From Bacteroidota bacterium (lineage in GTDB: Bacteria; Bacteroidota; Bacteroidia; Bacteroidales; Dysgonomonadaceae): DNA of 64,000 bases. The stretch lies in assembly GCA_023622765.1 (NCBI GenBank), contig JAMNYO010000141.1:1-64000 (forward strand), read 5' to 3'. This document shows, piece by piece, positions 27,298 through 35,419 of the stretch (its first letter is position 1; every line of letters starts with the position of its first letter). The translations under genes and the position numbers were made by a program. The notes under the pieces were generated by a model, which had not been told where the DNA came from, did not search any database, and was given only the letters and a program-made list of their open reading frames with translations.

Positions 27298-28716
27298 TCA
27301 CGATAATAACACCATCTCTTCAGGGAAGAGGGTGATGTTTTCAAGCCAGCTTGTTTGTCCCTCTTCCCGATCGTTTTCCCGTTCACTTTCCCATCTGTTT
27401 ACCTGTTCCCCTTTTCGATCGTTTTCCCGTTCACCTTTTTGTTCACTATCCCATCCATTTTCCCGTTTGCCCTCCCGCACGATATAGGTGTTTTCGATAC
27501 CCACGGCGCCGATGCCAGGGAGGACAAACTTGGGCTCCAGCGCGATGGCCATCCCGGCTTCGAGCAGATCCCTGGAACGGGGGGAGAGCACGGGCGGCTC
27601 GTTGATCTCCAATCCCACGCCATGGCCGATAAACTTGGCCTGCTGGATGGTCCCCATGAAGTAGGGGGATAGCCCGTTCTCCTTTACCATCTCTTCGGCC
27701 AAGTGGTAGAGGTCGGAACATGGGGTGCCGACCTGGCCGTTTTCGACGATCGCCCGGTGTATCTCCATGGAGACTTGGTGTGCCCGGTAGGCCAGATCAG
27801 GAGCCTGTTCGATAACAAAGGTACGAGACATATCGTCCATGTAGGGACCGTAGTTGCCCGCCATATCCACCATTAACGTGGTGCCGGGTTCCAGCACCGT
27901 GCCGTTAGCGCCAATCGGTAGCAGGGGCGATATGCCGGTTCCACCGAGCGCGTAATCGTAGGGGGAGGGCGCTTGGGCGTTATCACCCGTGAGCATGCTC
28001 CCCATGAATATATCCATGTTCTCACCAAACGAGCGGAAGATGCCTACTGACCCATGGAGGCGCATTTGCCGCTCTATCTCCACCTGCAGTTCCAGGTCGG
28101 TCATCCCCTTTCTGTACAGCGAGGGGATGGTCTCGTACACCTTCGTGTGCACGTGTGCGCTTGTCCGCATCTGCTCCAGTTCGTACTCCGATTTAATCAT
28201 GCGTATCCGCCGCATCTCTCCCGAGATATTCCCTATCTCCGGCATGCCCAGTGCTGCTTGCAGGCGGGTGGCCGCGCTAAAGCTCATTTGGTCGGCCTCG
28301 ATGAGTACCCGCTTGGGTTGCGGTAAGCCCAACTCGTGCAGCAGAGCGGGGATTTGTTCCGGCTTGCGGATTGGCTTACCCCGCTTGGGTCGTCTTTCTT
28401 CGTTGACCGTCCACCCTTGTCTACTCGGTTTTGCTGGCTTGCCCTGTTTCCCTTGCCGATCCAGTTTTGTCTGCTCGGCCCACTTGCTTGGTTTTCCCCC
28501 GTTGTCCCGTTCGTCCAAAAGATTCACGGGTCTTATGAAGAAAATGAGGGGATCCCCCTTCGGGAGAATGTACAGGTAGCCATCGAAGATAACGCCGGTG
28601 AGGTAATACTGGTTAACCGCCGAGGTGATGATGCAGGTATCTGCTTGCCTCTTCGCCAGGGTTTGCTGAACTTTTTGTAGTCGGGAAGCAGTTTCGTGCC
28701 AGGGGAATTCGTTCAT
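27298..28716 (-). CDS. M24 family metallopeptidase (Xaa-Pro aminopeptidase-like) with charged low-complexity inserts
   Basis: A 472-residue protein with a creatinase-type N-terminal domain and a pita-bread catalytic domain. The five metal ligands are present: 'LMVDMAGNYGPYMDDMSRTF' (two Asp), 'GHGVGLEINEP' (His), 'ALEPKFVLPG' (Glu) and 'GIENTYIV' (Glu). No signal peptide is seen. Two insertions are odd: about 50 Lys/Arg/Gln-rich residues near position 72-122, and about 40 Arg/Glu/Asn/Asp-rich residues just before the C-terminal strand ('LFPEEMVLLS'). The second comes from a 48-base tandem repeat. Both fall between secondary-structure elements, so the enzyme is probably active. It starts 24 bases after aroE ends. 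Confidence 0.88.
   Translation of the reverse strand: MNEFPWHETASRLQKVQQTLAKRQADTCIITSAVNQYYLTGVIFDGYLYILPKGDPLIFFIRPVNLLDERDNGGKPSKWAEQTKLDRQGKQGKPAKPSRQGWTVNEERRPKRGKPIRKPEQIPALLHELGLPQPKRVLIEADQMSFSAATRLQAALGMPEIGNISGEMRRIRMIKSEYELEQMRTSAHVHTKVYETIPSLYRKGMTDLELQVEIERQMRLHGSVGIFRSFGENMDIFMGSMLTGDNAQAPSPYDYALGGTGISPLLPIGANGTVLEPGTTLMVDMAGNYGPYMDDMSRTFVIEQAPDLAYRAHQVSMEIHRAIVENGQVGTPCSDLYHLAEEMVKENGLSPYFMGTIQQAKFIGHGVGLEINEPPVLSPRSRDLLEAGMAIALEPKFVLPGIGAVGIENTYIVREGKRENGWDSEQKGERENDRKGEQVNRWESERENDREEGQTSWLENITLFPEEMVLLS
27368..27434. repeat. 48-base-period repeat inside the M24 peptidase gene
   Basis: A 19-base sequence CGATCGTTTTCCCGTTCAC occurs at 27368-27386 and again, exact, at 27416-27434. 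A degenerate further copy lies to the right, around 27435-27470. The period is 48 bases, so each unit adds 16 residues in frame (ERENDR-type units). Confidence 0.75.
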
Positions 28717-28740
28717 AGAGTTCGTTATTAAATTACTTTC

Positions 28741-29493
28741 CTACTCGTTCCAAAACTCCCATGCCGCGAGTGCTTGTCGCTCCAGCATCTCCCTTCCATT
28801 TTTGACGGAGGCCCCTCGCTTTTTCCCCTTTTTGAGAAACAGTGTATTCTCGGGGTTGTATACCAGGTCGTATAGTAAGTGGTTGGGCGTGAGGTAGTCG
28901 TACAGGATGGGCGGGCATTGGTTCACGTTCGGGAATGTACCCACGGGGGTCGCGTTGATAATCACAGTGTAACTCTTGAGCATTTCTGGTGATAGCTCGT
29001 CGTAGCCCAATTGCTCTTCCGCCGGGGTACGCGAGACCAGTTTCCACCCGATGCCCATATCGGTCAAGGCGCATGTCACCGCCTTGGAGACCCCGCCGGT
29101 ACCCAATACCAAGGCGTTGCGGTGTTTTGTAGGGTTGAGTAGCGGGGCTATTGATTCCTTGAAACCCACGTGGTCGGTGTTATGCCCCACGAGCCTGTAC
29201 CCGTGCATATTGTCAGGCGACCGTTCCACCCGTACCGCGTTCACGGCGCCGATTGCTTTTGCCTCGGGTGTAACTTCGTCAAGAAGGAGGAGAATAGACT
29301 CTTTGTGCGGGATCGTTACGTTGAGTCCCCTAAGGCGTGGGTTGGAGAGCACTATCTGGTGCACCTCCGCTACCTCTTCTGTTTCGAAGTTGAGGTACTT
29401 CGCGTGAATCCCTTCCCGTTGGAACTTCCGGTTGAAGAACTCCGACGAGAAGGAGTGTGCGAGGGGGTAGCCGATAAGTCCGTAAATCTCCAT
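28741..29493 (-). CDS. aroE: shikimate dehydrogenase
   Basis: The enzyme reduces 3-dehydroshikimate to shikimate with NADPH in aromatic amino acid synthesis. About 250 residues from the Met at 29493 (MEIYGLIG), normal for the family. Substrate-binding motifs: 'YPLAHSFSSEFFN' (SxS), 'LNVTIPHKE' with the catalytic Lys, and 'HNTDHVGF' with the catalytic Asp. The NADPH site is 'ALVLGTGGVSKAV' and 'LVSRTP'. It lies between menG and the peptidase gene on one strand. Confidence 0.95.
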   Translation of the reverse strand: MEIYGLIGYPLAHSFSSEFFNRKFQREGIHAKYLNFETEEVAEVHQIVLSNPRLRGLNVTIPHKESILLLLDEVTPEAKAIGAVNAVRVERSPDNMHGYRLVGHNTDHVGFKESIAPLLNPTKHRNALVLGTGGVSKAVTCALTDMGIGWKLVSRTPAEEQLGYDELSPEMLKSYTVIINATPVGTFPNVNQCPPILYDYLTPNHLLYDLVYNPENTLFLKKGKKRGASVKNGREMLERQALAAWEFWNE

Positions 29494-29510
29494 GTCGTTG
29501 ATTTCAATCA

Positions 29511-29592
29511 CTATTTTTCTGTCAGGTACATGTAGTAGAGCATTCGCTTCATCTTCACCGTTTTTAATCTCTACTTTTCTGTCAGGTACATG
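29511..29592. repeat. 22-base direct repeat at the menG/aroE junction, 60 bases apart
   Basis: Bases 29511-29532 and 29571-29592 differ at one position out of 22. The right copy encodes the last residues and stop of MenG (MYLTEK-stop). The left copy encodes the same six residues and stop again, exactly 60 bases (20 codons) further along, in the same frame. This looks like a partial duplication or a gene-end replacement scar. Confidence 0.8.
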
Positions 29593-30308
29593 GTGGCGAT
29601 CCCGAGGGTGAAGCGCCTTAGTCGGATTGCGCGGAACCCGTTTTTGCTCAGGATAGCCATCATCTCCCTGCCTTGCGGGAACAGGGCCACGGAGTTGGGC
29701 AGGTAGGCGTACTCCTTCTCGTTGTTGGTGAAGAGGCGAGCCATGACGGGCATAACATGCTTGCTATAAAACGTGTAAAGCTCCTTCACGGGGGACTGTT
29801 CCGGTGTGGAGAGCTCCAGGAAAAGGAACGTCCCGCCCGGTTTCAATACCCGTAGCACCTCTTGGAAGCTCTGGTCGATAGATTGGAAGTTGCGCACCCC
29901 GAACGACGAGATTACCGCGTGGAACGTGTTATCGGGGAAGGTCATCGACTCGCTCGCCTGGCGCTCGAAAGAGATTATATGCTCCAGTCCCTTGTCACGT
30001 ACCTTCTCTCTCCCTACCTCCATCATCCCCTCGGCGATATCGGTGGCGATGATCTGCCTGGGTCGTAGAATCCGGTACGCCTCAATAGCCAAATCGCCCG
30101 TGCCGGTGGCAAGGTCCAATATTTTCTCCGGTCGGTATTTCCTCAACGAGCGCAACGCTTCCCGCCGCCAGTAAGCGTCGATGCCCAGCGAGAGAACCCC
30201 GTTCATGCTGTCGTACACCGGGGCGATCTCGTTGAACAGCTCGGTTACCTGCTCCTGCTTGGGTCGTTCCGGGTCGTACGGGTTGACCTTCTCTACCTTA
30301 TAGGTCAT
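29571..30308 (-). CDS. menG: demethylmenaquinone methyltransferase
   Basis: A 245-residue SAM-dependent C-methyltransferase of the UbiE/MenG family. Motif I is 'KILDLATGTGDLAIEA' (near residue 62), followed by 'IIATDIAEGMMEVGREKV', 'FHAVISSFGVRNFQSIDQSF' and 'VLKPGGTFLFLELSTPEQ'. Anaerobic Bacteroidales respire with menaquinone, so MenG, the last step of menaquinone synthesis, is the likely role. It is upstream of aroE in what is probably one transcript. Confidence 0.95.
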   Translation of the reverse strand: MTYKVEKVNPYDPERPKQEQVTELFNEIAPVYDSMNGVLSLGIDAYWRREALRSLRKYRPEKILDLATGTGDLAIEAYRILRPRQIIATDIAEGMMEVGREKVRDKGLEHIISFERQASESMTFPDNTFHAVISSFGVRNFQSIDQSFQEVLRVLKPGGTFLFLELSTPEQSPVKELYTFYSKHVMPVMARLFTNNEKEYAYLPNSVALFPQGREMMAILSKNGFRAIRLRRFTLGIATMYLTEK

Positions 30309-30426
30309 TGTTTAATCCTCTATTGTAATTATTCTCTTGGGAGGGTTTTCCTAAGCCCGTGTAATTGTGTTGCAACTTTTTGGTTGTCATTGCAGTGCAT
30401 TGCCTGCAGTTAAATTATTCAGGGGA

Positions 30427-30900
30427 TTAGCTGTCTAGATTGGTTGGAATATTCTTGTCGTTGGCAATGTTATTCATTACTCTTTTAATGTCTTGAATGA
30501 CCGAATAGTCGAGCTTTGACATGGACAACTTACAGGTTGACTTGTTTTTTTTTGTAATGACAAAGTTAGCCGGTTTATAGCTAATGGAACGAATATCCGA
30601 CCACTTAACCGTTTGCTTTTTATCAAATATCCCGGTCTTGATGCTTATTGCCTGACTGTTTATCCTGACAAATGCCTTTCCAAACAGCCTCTCGATGGGG
30701 TTGCCTAATCCATAACTTGTTTGCACTACTCCGTTCAATATCAAGAGTATAAAGAAAATCCAGTCGAAAAGGGATGCTGAACCTTTACGTATCCATATGG
30801 CAATAAACCAGCCAATCGCGAACAACAATAACAATATCCCCAAAATCAAAACAAATTTTGACTTTGTCCTAAATGATAACAGATCTACCGAATATTCCAT
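30427..30900 (-). CDS. small membrane protein, function unknown
   Basis: A 157-residue protein with two predicted membrane helices near residues 17-36 and 44-62 and then about 90 cytoplasmic residues. The strand-rich part ('AFVRINSQAISIKTGIFDKKQTVKWSDIRSI') has the pattern of bacterial PH-like domains, where a beta strand pair precedes 'W.DI..I'. I do not recognise a named family. The DNA is clearly more AT-rich than the flanking menG and purC genes, which hints at a later arrival. It is flanked by gaps of 118 and 131 bases, so it may be its own unit. Confidence 0.75.
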   Translation of the reverse strand: MEYSVDLLSFRTKSKFVLILGILLLLFAIGWFIAIWIRKGSASLFDWIFFILLILNGVVQTSYGLGNPIERLFGKAFVRINSQAISIKTGIFDKKQTVKWSDIRSISYKPANFVITKKNKSTCKLSMSKLDYSVIQDIKRVMNNIANDKNIPTNLDS

Positions 30901-31031
30901 AATGACCTATATTAATTCAAATTTGTTTTACTTTTTCAATACAAGAGCACACATTGTTACCTAAAATCACGTGGTGTTTTTCCACAAAAGTTAAGGGGTT
31001 AAGTGCAACGGCTGATAGCAATAGTTAAAAG

Positions 31032-31979
31032 CTAACAGCTGGTTTGCAAATACTCCTTCACGTTTCGCTCAATTCGCGCTTCCAAATCTTTCGCTTCGGC
31101 TTTCACGAACGGTTCGCCCACGATCTTTTCGTACAATTCGATGTAGCGCTCCGATACGCTGTTGCAGTACACCTCCGTCATTTCGGGAACTTGTTGCCCC
31201 TCCTTGCCTTGAAATCCGTTCTCCATCAACCATTTGCGAACGAACTCTTTTGAGAGCTGCTTTTGCTCCTCGCCTTTTTCAAAACGCTCCTGGTAGCCTT
31301 CGCTGTAGAAATAGCGGGAGGAGTCGGGGGTATGGATTTCGTCAATCAGGTAGATTCTCCCCTCTTTTTTACCGAACTCGTATTTGGTATCTACCAATAT
31401 CAGCCCTTTCTCGGCAGCCATCTCGGTTCCGCGCTGGAAAAGGGCGTACGTGTACTTTTCCAGCTGTTTGTAATCCTCTTCCGACACCAACCCTTGCGCG
31501 ATGATCTCTTCGCGCGAAATGTTTTCGTCGTGTCCTTCATCGGCTTTGGTGGTGGGTGTGATGAGTGGTGTGTCGAACTTTTGGTTTTCCCGCATTCCTT
31601 CGGGCAAGGGCAGCCCGCAAAGAACACGAGCACCGCTTTTGTATGCGCGCCATGCGCTTCCGGTAATATACCCGCGAATCACCATCTCCACTTTAAACGG
31701 TTCACAGCGGGTACCCACGGTAACCATCGGGTCGGGCGATGCTTGTTTCCAGTTGGGAACGATATCGGCGGTAGCGTCCAGGAACTTCGAGGCGATCTGG
31801 TTTAATACCTGTCCCTTGTAGGGAATCCCTTTCGGTAGTACCACATCGAATGCCGAGATACGGTCGGTCGCAATCATCACCAGCGTGTCATCGCCAATGC
31901 TGTAGACATCGCGTACCTTCCCGTGGTATACACCGGTTTGCCCGGGGAAATTATAATCGGTTTTTAATAATGTCTTCAT
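31032..31979 (-). CDS. purC: phosphoribosylaminoimidazole-succinocarboxamide synthase
   Basis: The enzyme joins aspartate to CAIR in purine synthesis. At 315 residues it is the long form found in Bacteroidota and yeast rather than the ~240-residue form. Motifs: '[28 protein letters not shown]' (ATP site), '[20 protein letters not shown]' and '[29 protein letters not shown]'. A purF-like gene lies 3 kb upstream on the same strand, with phoH between. Confidence 0.97.
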   Translation of the reverse strand: MKTLLKTDYNFPGQTGVYHGKVRDVYSIGDDTLVMIATDRISAFDVVLPKGIPYKGQVLNQIASKFLDATADIVPNWKQASPDPMVTVGTRCEPFKVEMVIRGYITGSAWRAYKSGARVLCGLPLPEGMRENQKFDTPLITPTTKADEGHDENISREEIIAQGLVSEEDYKQLEKYTYALFQRGTEMAAEKGLILVDTKYEFGKKEGRIYLIDEIHTPDSSRYFYSEGYQERFEKGEEQKQLSKEFVRKWLMENGFQGKEGQQVPEMTEVYCNSVSERYIELYEKIVGEPFVKAEAKDLEARIERNVKEYLQTSC

Positions 31980-32033
31980 ACGTTTATTTTATTTTTTTGT
32001 TTCAGTATATAGGTCTTTGGAGATGATTGCTTT

Positions 32034-32068
32034 CATTGTTCATTGCTCATTGCTCATTGTTCATTGCT
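32034..32068. repeat. heptanucleotide tandem repeat, five copies of CATTGYT
   Basis: CATTGTT, CATTGCT, CATTGCT, CATTGTT, CATTGCT run without gaps, followed by a broken sixth copy. A related pair, AATTGCT twice, lies at 32144-32157 and spans the stop codon of phoH. The stretch lies in the 169 bases between phoH and purC. Confidence 0.8.
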
Positions 32069-32148
32069 CATTTGCTGAAGCGCCTTTTCTGTTGTCGCTC
32101 GGTAAAGCTTAAGCAAGTTCAGCTCTGGCCTCGCTCCTAAGGAAATTG

Positions 32149-33093
32149 CTAATTGCTAATTTGTTCACTTCTCTCGTACGCTTCCACGATGCGTTGGACC
32201 AGCTGGTGTCGGACGATATCTTTTTTGTTAAACTCGACCGTGCTGATGCCTTTGATGCCCTGCAATACCCGCATCGCGTGGATGAGTCCCGACTGTTGGG
32301 AGGGGGGCAGGTCGATCTGCGTGATGTCGCCCGTGATAATCATCTTCCCGTTCAGTCCCAGTCGTGTCAGGAACATTTTAATTTGTGGTTTGGTGGTGTT
32401 CTGCGCCTCGTCCAGGATGATGACCGCGTCATTCAAGGTGCGTCCTCGCATAAACGCGAGAGGTGCGATCTGGATCACGTTGTTCTCTAAGTACTCCTTG
32501 AGCTTCATCGGGGGAATCATATCCTCCAGCGCGTCGTAGAGCGGCTGCAGGTAGGGGTCGATTTTCTCTCTCATATCCCCGGGCAGGAACCCCAGCTTTT
32601 CGCCCGCCTCCACGGCAGGGCGGCTCAGGATAATCTTGCGGATGTTCTTACGCTTTAGTGCCCTTACGGCCAGCGCGATGGCGGTGTAGGTCTTGCCCGA
32701 ACCCGCCGGGCCTATGGCAAATACCATATCGTTCTTATCGAACTCCTCCACTAGCCTTTGTTGGTTGGGGGTACGCGCCAGTATGGGCTTGCCGCTTATT
32801 CCGTGAATGATGAGGTTATCCACCTTCACCACGGCGGGTGCTTTTCCTTTAACTATATCGATGATATCCTCCTCTTTCAGGATGTTCATCTCGATGCTGA
32901 ATTTTTCCAGTTCATGGATTGCCTCTTCGAACGCAGCCAGTTCTTCCTCCTCCCCAATCACCTTGATCACGTTGCCCCGGGCCACTATTCGGAGTTTGGG
33001 GTACAGGGTTTTAAGCAGCTGTATATTGCTGTTGTTGATCCCGAAAAAGACCACGGGATCCACGTTTTCTAATATGATTAGTCGTTCAATCAT
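32149..33093 (-). CDS. phoH: PhoH family ATPase
   Basis: A 314-residue P-loop protein. An N-terminal KH-like segment ('LRIVARGNVIKVIGEEEELAAF') precedes the PhoH ATPase domain with 'FAIGPAGSGKTYTAIALAV' (Walker A), 'PAVEAGEKLGFLPGDMREKIDPYLQPLYD' family motif and 'AVIILDEAQNTT' (Walker B). PhoH proteins are linked to RNA metabolism and phosphate stress; the exact role is open. The start overlaps the stop of the amidophosphoribosyltransferase-like gene in an ATGA, so translation is probably coupled. The last codons lie in a heptamer repeat. Confidence 0.95.
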   Translation of the reverse strand: MIERLIILENVDPVVFFGINNSNIQLLKTLYPKLRIVARGNVIKVIGEEEELAAFEEAIHELEKFSIEMNILKEEDIIDIVKGKAPAVVKVDNLIIHGISGKPILARTPNQQRLVEEFDKNDMVFAIGPAGSGKTYTAIALAVRALKRKNIRKIILSRPAVEAGEKLGFLPGDMREKIDPYLQPLYDALEDMIPPMKLKEYLENNVIQIAPLAFMRGRTLNDAVIILDEAQNTTKPQIKMFLTRLGLNGKMIITGDITQIDLPPSQQSGLIHAMRVLQGIKGISTVEFNKKDIVRHQLVQRIVEAYERSEQISN

Positions 33094-35015
33094 TCGTTGT
33101 TTGAAAAATCGAGCGAAAATTGGTAGGGCTTGTTTTCCATTCCCTCCATCCAGTTGATGAAGGCGTTATTCACTATTCGGTTGCCTCCCGGCGTGGGGTA
33201 GTTACCTGAAAAATACCAGTCCCCAGGGTGATTAGGGCATGCCTTATGCAGGTCTTCGATGCTCTGGAATACCATGGTGACCTTGGCGTTGATGGAGTTG
33301 GAGGTGAGCATGCGCGCGATCTTGTTCGATATCTCCTCTTCCGAGAAAGGGGCGTAGATATTTTTCACGTAGTTCACGATCTCCTCCTTCCTTTTGTGGC
33401 GTTGCGCGACCGATTTCTTGTAGGTCTCGTCGATTACCTGCTTCATCCCTTGCTCTTTCAGCAGTTCGATGGCTGCCCTAAAGGCGATAAATTCGCCCAT
33501 ACGCGACATATCGGTCCCGTAGCAGTCCGGGTAGCGAATTTGTGGTGAGGAGGATACGATGACGATCTGTTTCGGGTCGAGCCGGTCTAGTATCTTGAGG
33601 ATGCTCTGCCGAAGGGTTGTTCCCCGCACTACGCTATCATCGATAATCACCAGGTTGTCTTTCCCTCTCCTTAACGAGCCGTAGGTTACATCGTACACGT
33701 GAGCGGCCAGGTCGTTCCGAGTCTTTCCCTGCTCGATAAAGGTGCGCAACTTGATATCTTTGATGGCCACCTTCTCGGAGCGTACCCGCTTGGAGAGGAT
33801 CTCGTCGACCTCCTTGCGGGTCAGCGAAGCCCCTTTCTCCAGGATGGTTACCGCTTTTTTATGGTTGAAGTAATCCTCCAGTCCCTGCAGCATCCCAAAG
33901 TAGGCCACCTCGGCCGTGTTGGGGATAAACGAGAAAACGGTGTTCTCGAAATCGTCGTCGATTGCTTCAATGATTTTCGGGACGAGCAGCTCGCCTAACT
34001 TTTTGCGTTCCCGGTAAATGTCATAGTCCGATCCCCTTGAAAAGTAGATCCGCTCGAATGAGCATGGGGTTATCTTCTCCTTCTTCTCCAGGATTTGGTG
34101 CAAGCTGATCTTCCCGCTCCTTTTCACCACCAGCGCTTCGCCCGGTTGCAACTCGTGAATATCGTCTTTCTTCAAGTTGAAGGCAGTTTGAATCACTGGG
34201 CGTTCCGATGCTACTACCGCTACCTCATCATCGTGGTAGTAGAAAGCAGTACGAATACCCCATGGGTCGCGGAAGGCGAATGCATCACCACTGCCAATCA
34301 ATCCGCAGAGCGCGTACCCACCGTCCCAGTTCTTGGAAGCCCGCCTCAAGAGGAAAGGTATATCCAGTCTCTCCTCGATCTTGTGGCTAATTTCTTGCCC
34401 GCAAAGGCCCTCTTTTTCCAGGTTATCGTACTGGTACTGCACTTCCCGATCAAGATAATGGCCCAATGACTCCAACATGACGAACGTGTCAGCGAAATCG
34501 CGGGGATGTTGCCCCTCTTCCAGGAGTTGCCGGAACAATTCGTCGACGTTGGTCATGTTGAAGTTACCCGCTAGTGCCAAGCTTCTGGACGCCCAGTTGT
34601 TGCGTCTCAACAGTGGATGCACGTAGGTCAGTCCGGTTTTACCCGTGGTGCTGTAGCGGAGGTGTCCCATGAAGAGCTCTGCAGCATAGGGAACGGACGA
34701 TTTCACGAACCGGGTGTTGTTCAACTGTTCCGGGGTGAAGCGTTGGAACGTGGTGTGGACGTTGGAAAATATACGGGTGATGGCATCCGACCCAACCGCC
34801 CTCTCCCGAAAGATAAACTCGTTGCCGGGGGCAGCCTCTAGCTTCACGGCCCCCAGGCCTGCACCCTCTTGTCCCCGGTTATGTTGCTTCTCCATAAGCA
34901 GGTAGAGTTTTTCCAGTCCGTATTGCCAAGTTCCGTACTTGTGGTGATAATATTCGAGTGGCTTCAGGAGGCGGATGACTGCGATGCCACATTCGTGATT
35001 GATAATGTCTGTCAT
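33090..35015 (-). CDS. large amidophosphoribosyltransferase-like protein
   Basis: A 641-residue glutamine amidotransferase/PRTase protein. 'HECGIAVIRLL' gives the Ntn nucleophile Cys9 after an eight-residue leader that would be removed. The glutaminase domain also has 'QHNRGQEGAGLGAV' and 'MGHLRYSTTG'. The PRTase domain has the PRPP loop 'LVIIDDSVVRGTTLR'. Ordinary PurF is about 470-510 residues; this one has extra segments in the glutaminase domain and about 100 more residues at the C-terminus ('HPGDWYFSGNYPTPGGNRIVNNAFINW'). Bacteroidota often carry such a long paralogue beside a standard PurF, and whether it makes phosphoribosylamine is not certain. First gene of the run, with phoH. Confidence 0.88.
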   Translation of the reverse strand: MTDIINHECGIAVIRLLKPLEYYHHKYGTWQYGLEKLYLLMEKQHNRGQEGAGLGAVKLEAAPGNEFIFRERAVGSDAITRIFSNVHTTFQRFTPEQLNNTRFVKSSVPYAAELFMGHLRYSTTGKTGLTYVHPLLRRNNWASRSLALAGNFNMTNVDELFRQLLEEGQHPRDFADTFVMLESLGHYLDREVQYQYDNLEKEGLCGQEISHKIEERLDIPFLLRRASKNWDGGYALCGLIGSGDAFAFRDPWGIRTAFYYHDDEVAVVASERPVIQTAFNLKKDDIHELQPGEALVVKRSGKISLHQILEKKEKITPCSFERIYFSRGSDYDIYRERKKLGELLVPKIIEAIDDDFENTVFSFIPNTAEVAYFGMLQGLEDYFNHKKAVTILEKGASLTRKEVDEILSKRVRSEKVAIKDIKLRTFIEQGKTRNDLAAHVYDVTYGSLRRGKDNLVIIDDSVVRGTTLRQSILKILDRLDPKQIVIVSSSPQIRYPDCYGTDMSRMGEFIAFRAAIELLKEQGMKQVIDETYKKSVAQRHKRKEEIVNYVKNIYAPFSEEEISNKIARMLTSNSINAKVTMVFQSIEDLHKACPNHPGDWYFSGNYPTPGGNRIVNNAFINWMEGMENKPYQFSLDFSNNE

Positions 35016-35073
35016 TGTCTTTATCGTCGTTCTTTGAGGTGAGCCTGCTTAGGGAGCAATGGCTTTCACACTG

Positions 35074-35081
35074 CAAATTTA
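35074..35081 (-). promoter_or_regulatory. possible -7 element of the amidophosphoribosyltransferase-like gene
   Basis: TAAATTTG on the minus strand, 58 bases before the start codon. The expected -33 TTTG is not at the right distance, so the match is partial. Confidence 0.4.
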
Positions 35082-35223
35082 GCCTTAATCGGTAACAATC
35101 CCCCCATTTTTATACGATTATTTTAAACATGTCGGTTTCTTTCGATATAATGTTGAAAAAATGTGATAGGAAAGTGTTAGTTCATGCGGTCCTGTAATTT
35201 TTTTTGATTTTTTATGGAAAAAA

Positions 35224-35255
35224 TTTGGTGAATATTTATTTCTTTTATATATTTG
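35224..35255 (+). promoter_or_regulatory. consensus promoter with no adjoining protein gene
   Basis: TTTG at 35224-35227 and TATATTTG at 35248-35255, exactly 20 bases apart, fit the Bacteroidota primary sigma consensus fully. Transcription should begin near 35262. A strong terminator stands only about 40 bases downstream of that point, before any gene. Confidence 0.75.
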
Positions 35256-35261
35256 CGACGT

Positions 35262-35340
35262 GGTTTTTTCATAATAGTATTAGATTTAAGGTTAACATGT
35301 TTGGCAGTATGTCGTGATGACATGCTGCCAAATTTTTCTT
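35262..35340 (+). ncRNA. candidate small RNA of about 75-80 nt
   Basis: The 404 bases between the amidophosphoribosyltransferase-like gene and the small lipoprotein gene contain no convincing protein gene. They do contain a consensus promoter (35224-35255) and a perfect intrinsic terminator (35300-35337) on the plus strand. No plus-strand gene ends upstream, so the terminator has nothing else to terminate. The predicted transcript has an AT-rich single-stranded 5' half of about 38 nt and the terminator hairpin as its 3' end, the usual build of a trans-acting bacterial sRNA. An attenuated leader for the lipoprotein gene at 35420 is the main alternative. Confidence 0.5.
35300..35340 (+). terminator. 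strong intrinsic terminator
   Basis: A 14-base-pair stem (35300-35313 with 35319-35332), all Watson-Crick except one G-T pair, closes a 5-base loop and is followed by TTTTTCTT. The minus strand has no T run after it, so it acts on plus-strand transcripts. Confidence 0.88.
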
Positions 35341-35391
35341 GTTTCACTCCTTATTTTACCTGTTTTATTTCCCTGCATGGCTAAACTTTCT

Positions 35392-35399
35392 TACTTTTG
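35392..35399 (+). promoter_or_regulatory. possible -7 element for the small lipoprotein gene
   Basis: TACTTTTG fits TAnnTTTG and would give a start near 35406, 14 bases before the ATG at 35420. There is no clear -33 match. Confidence 0.4.
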
Positions 35400-35419
35400 T
35401 TTCCAATTAACGAGAAGAG

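Noticed and set aside
31263-31805. 180-codon open frame antisense to purC
   Set aside because: Antisense shadow of a highly conserved enzyme.
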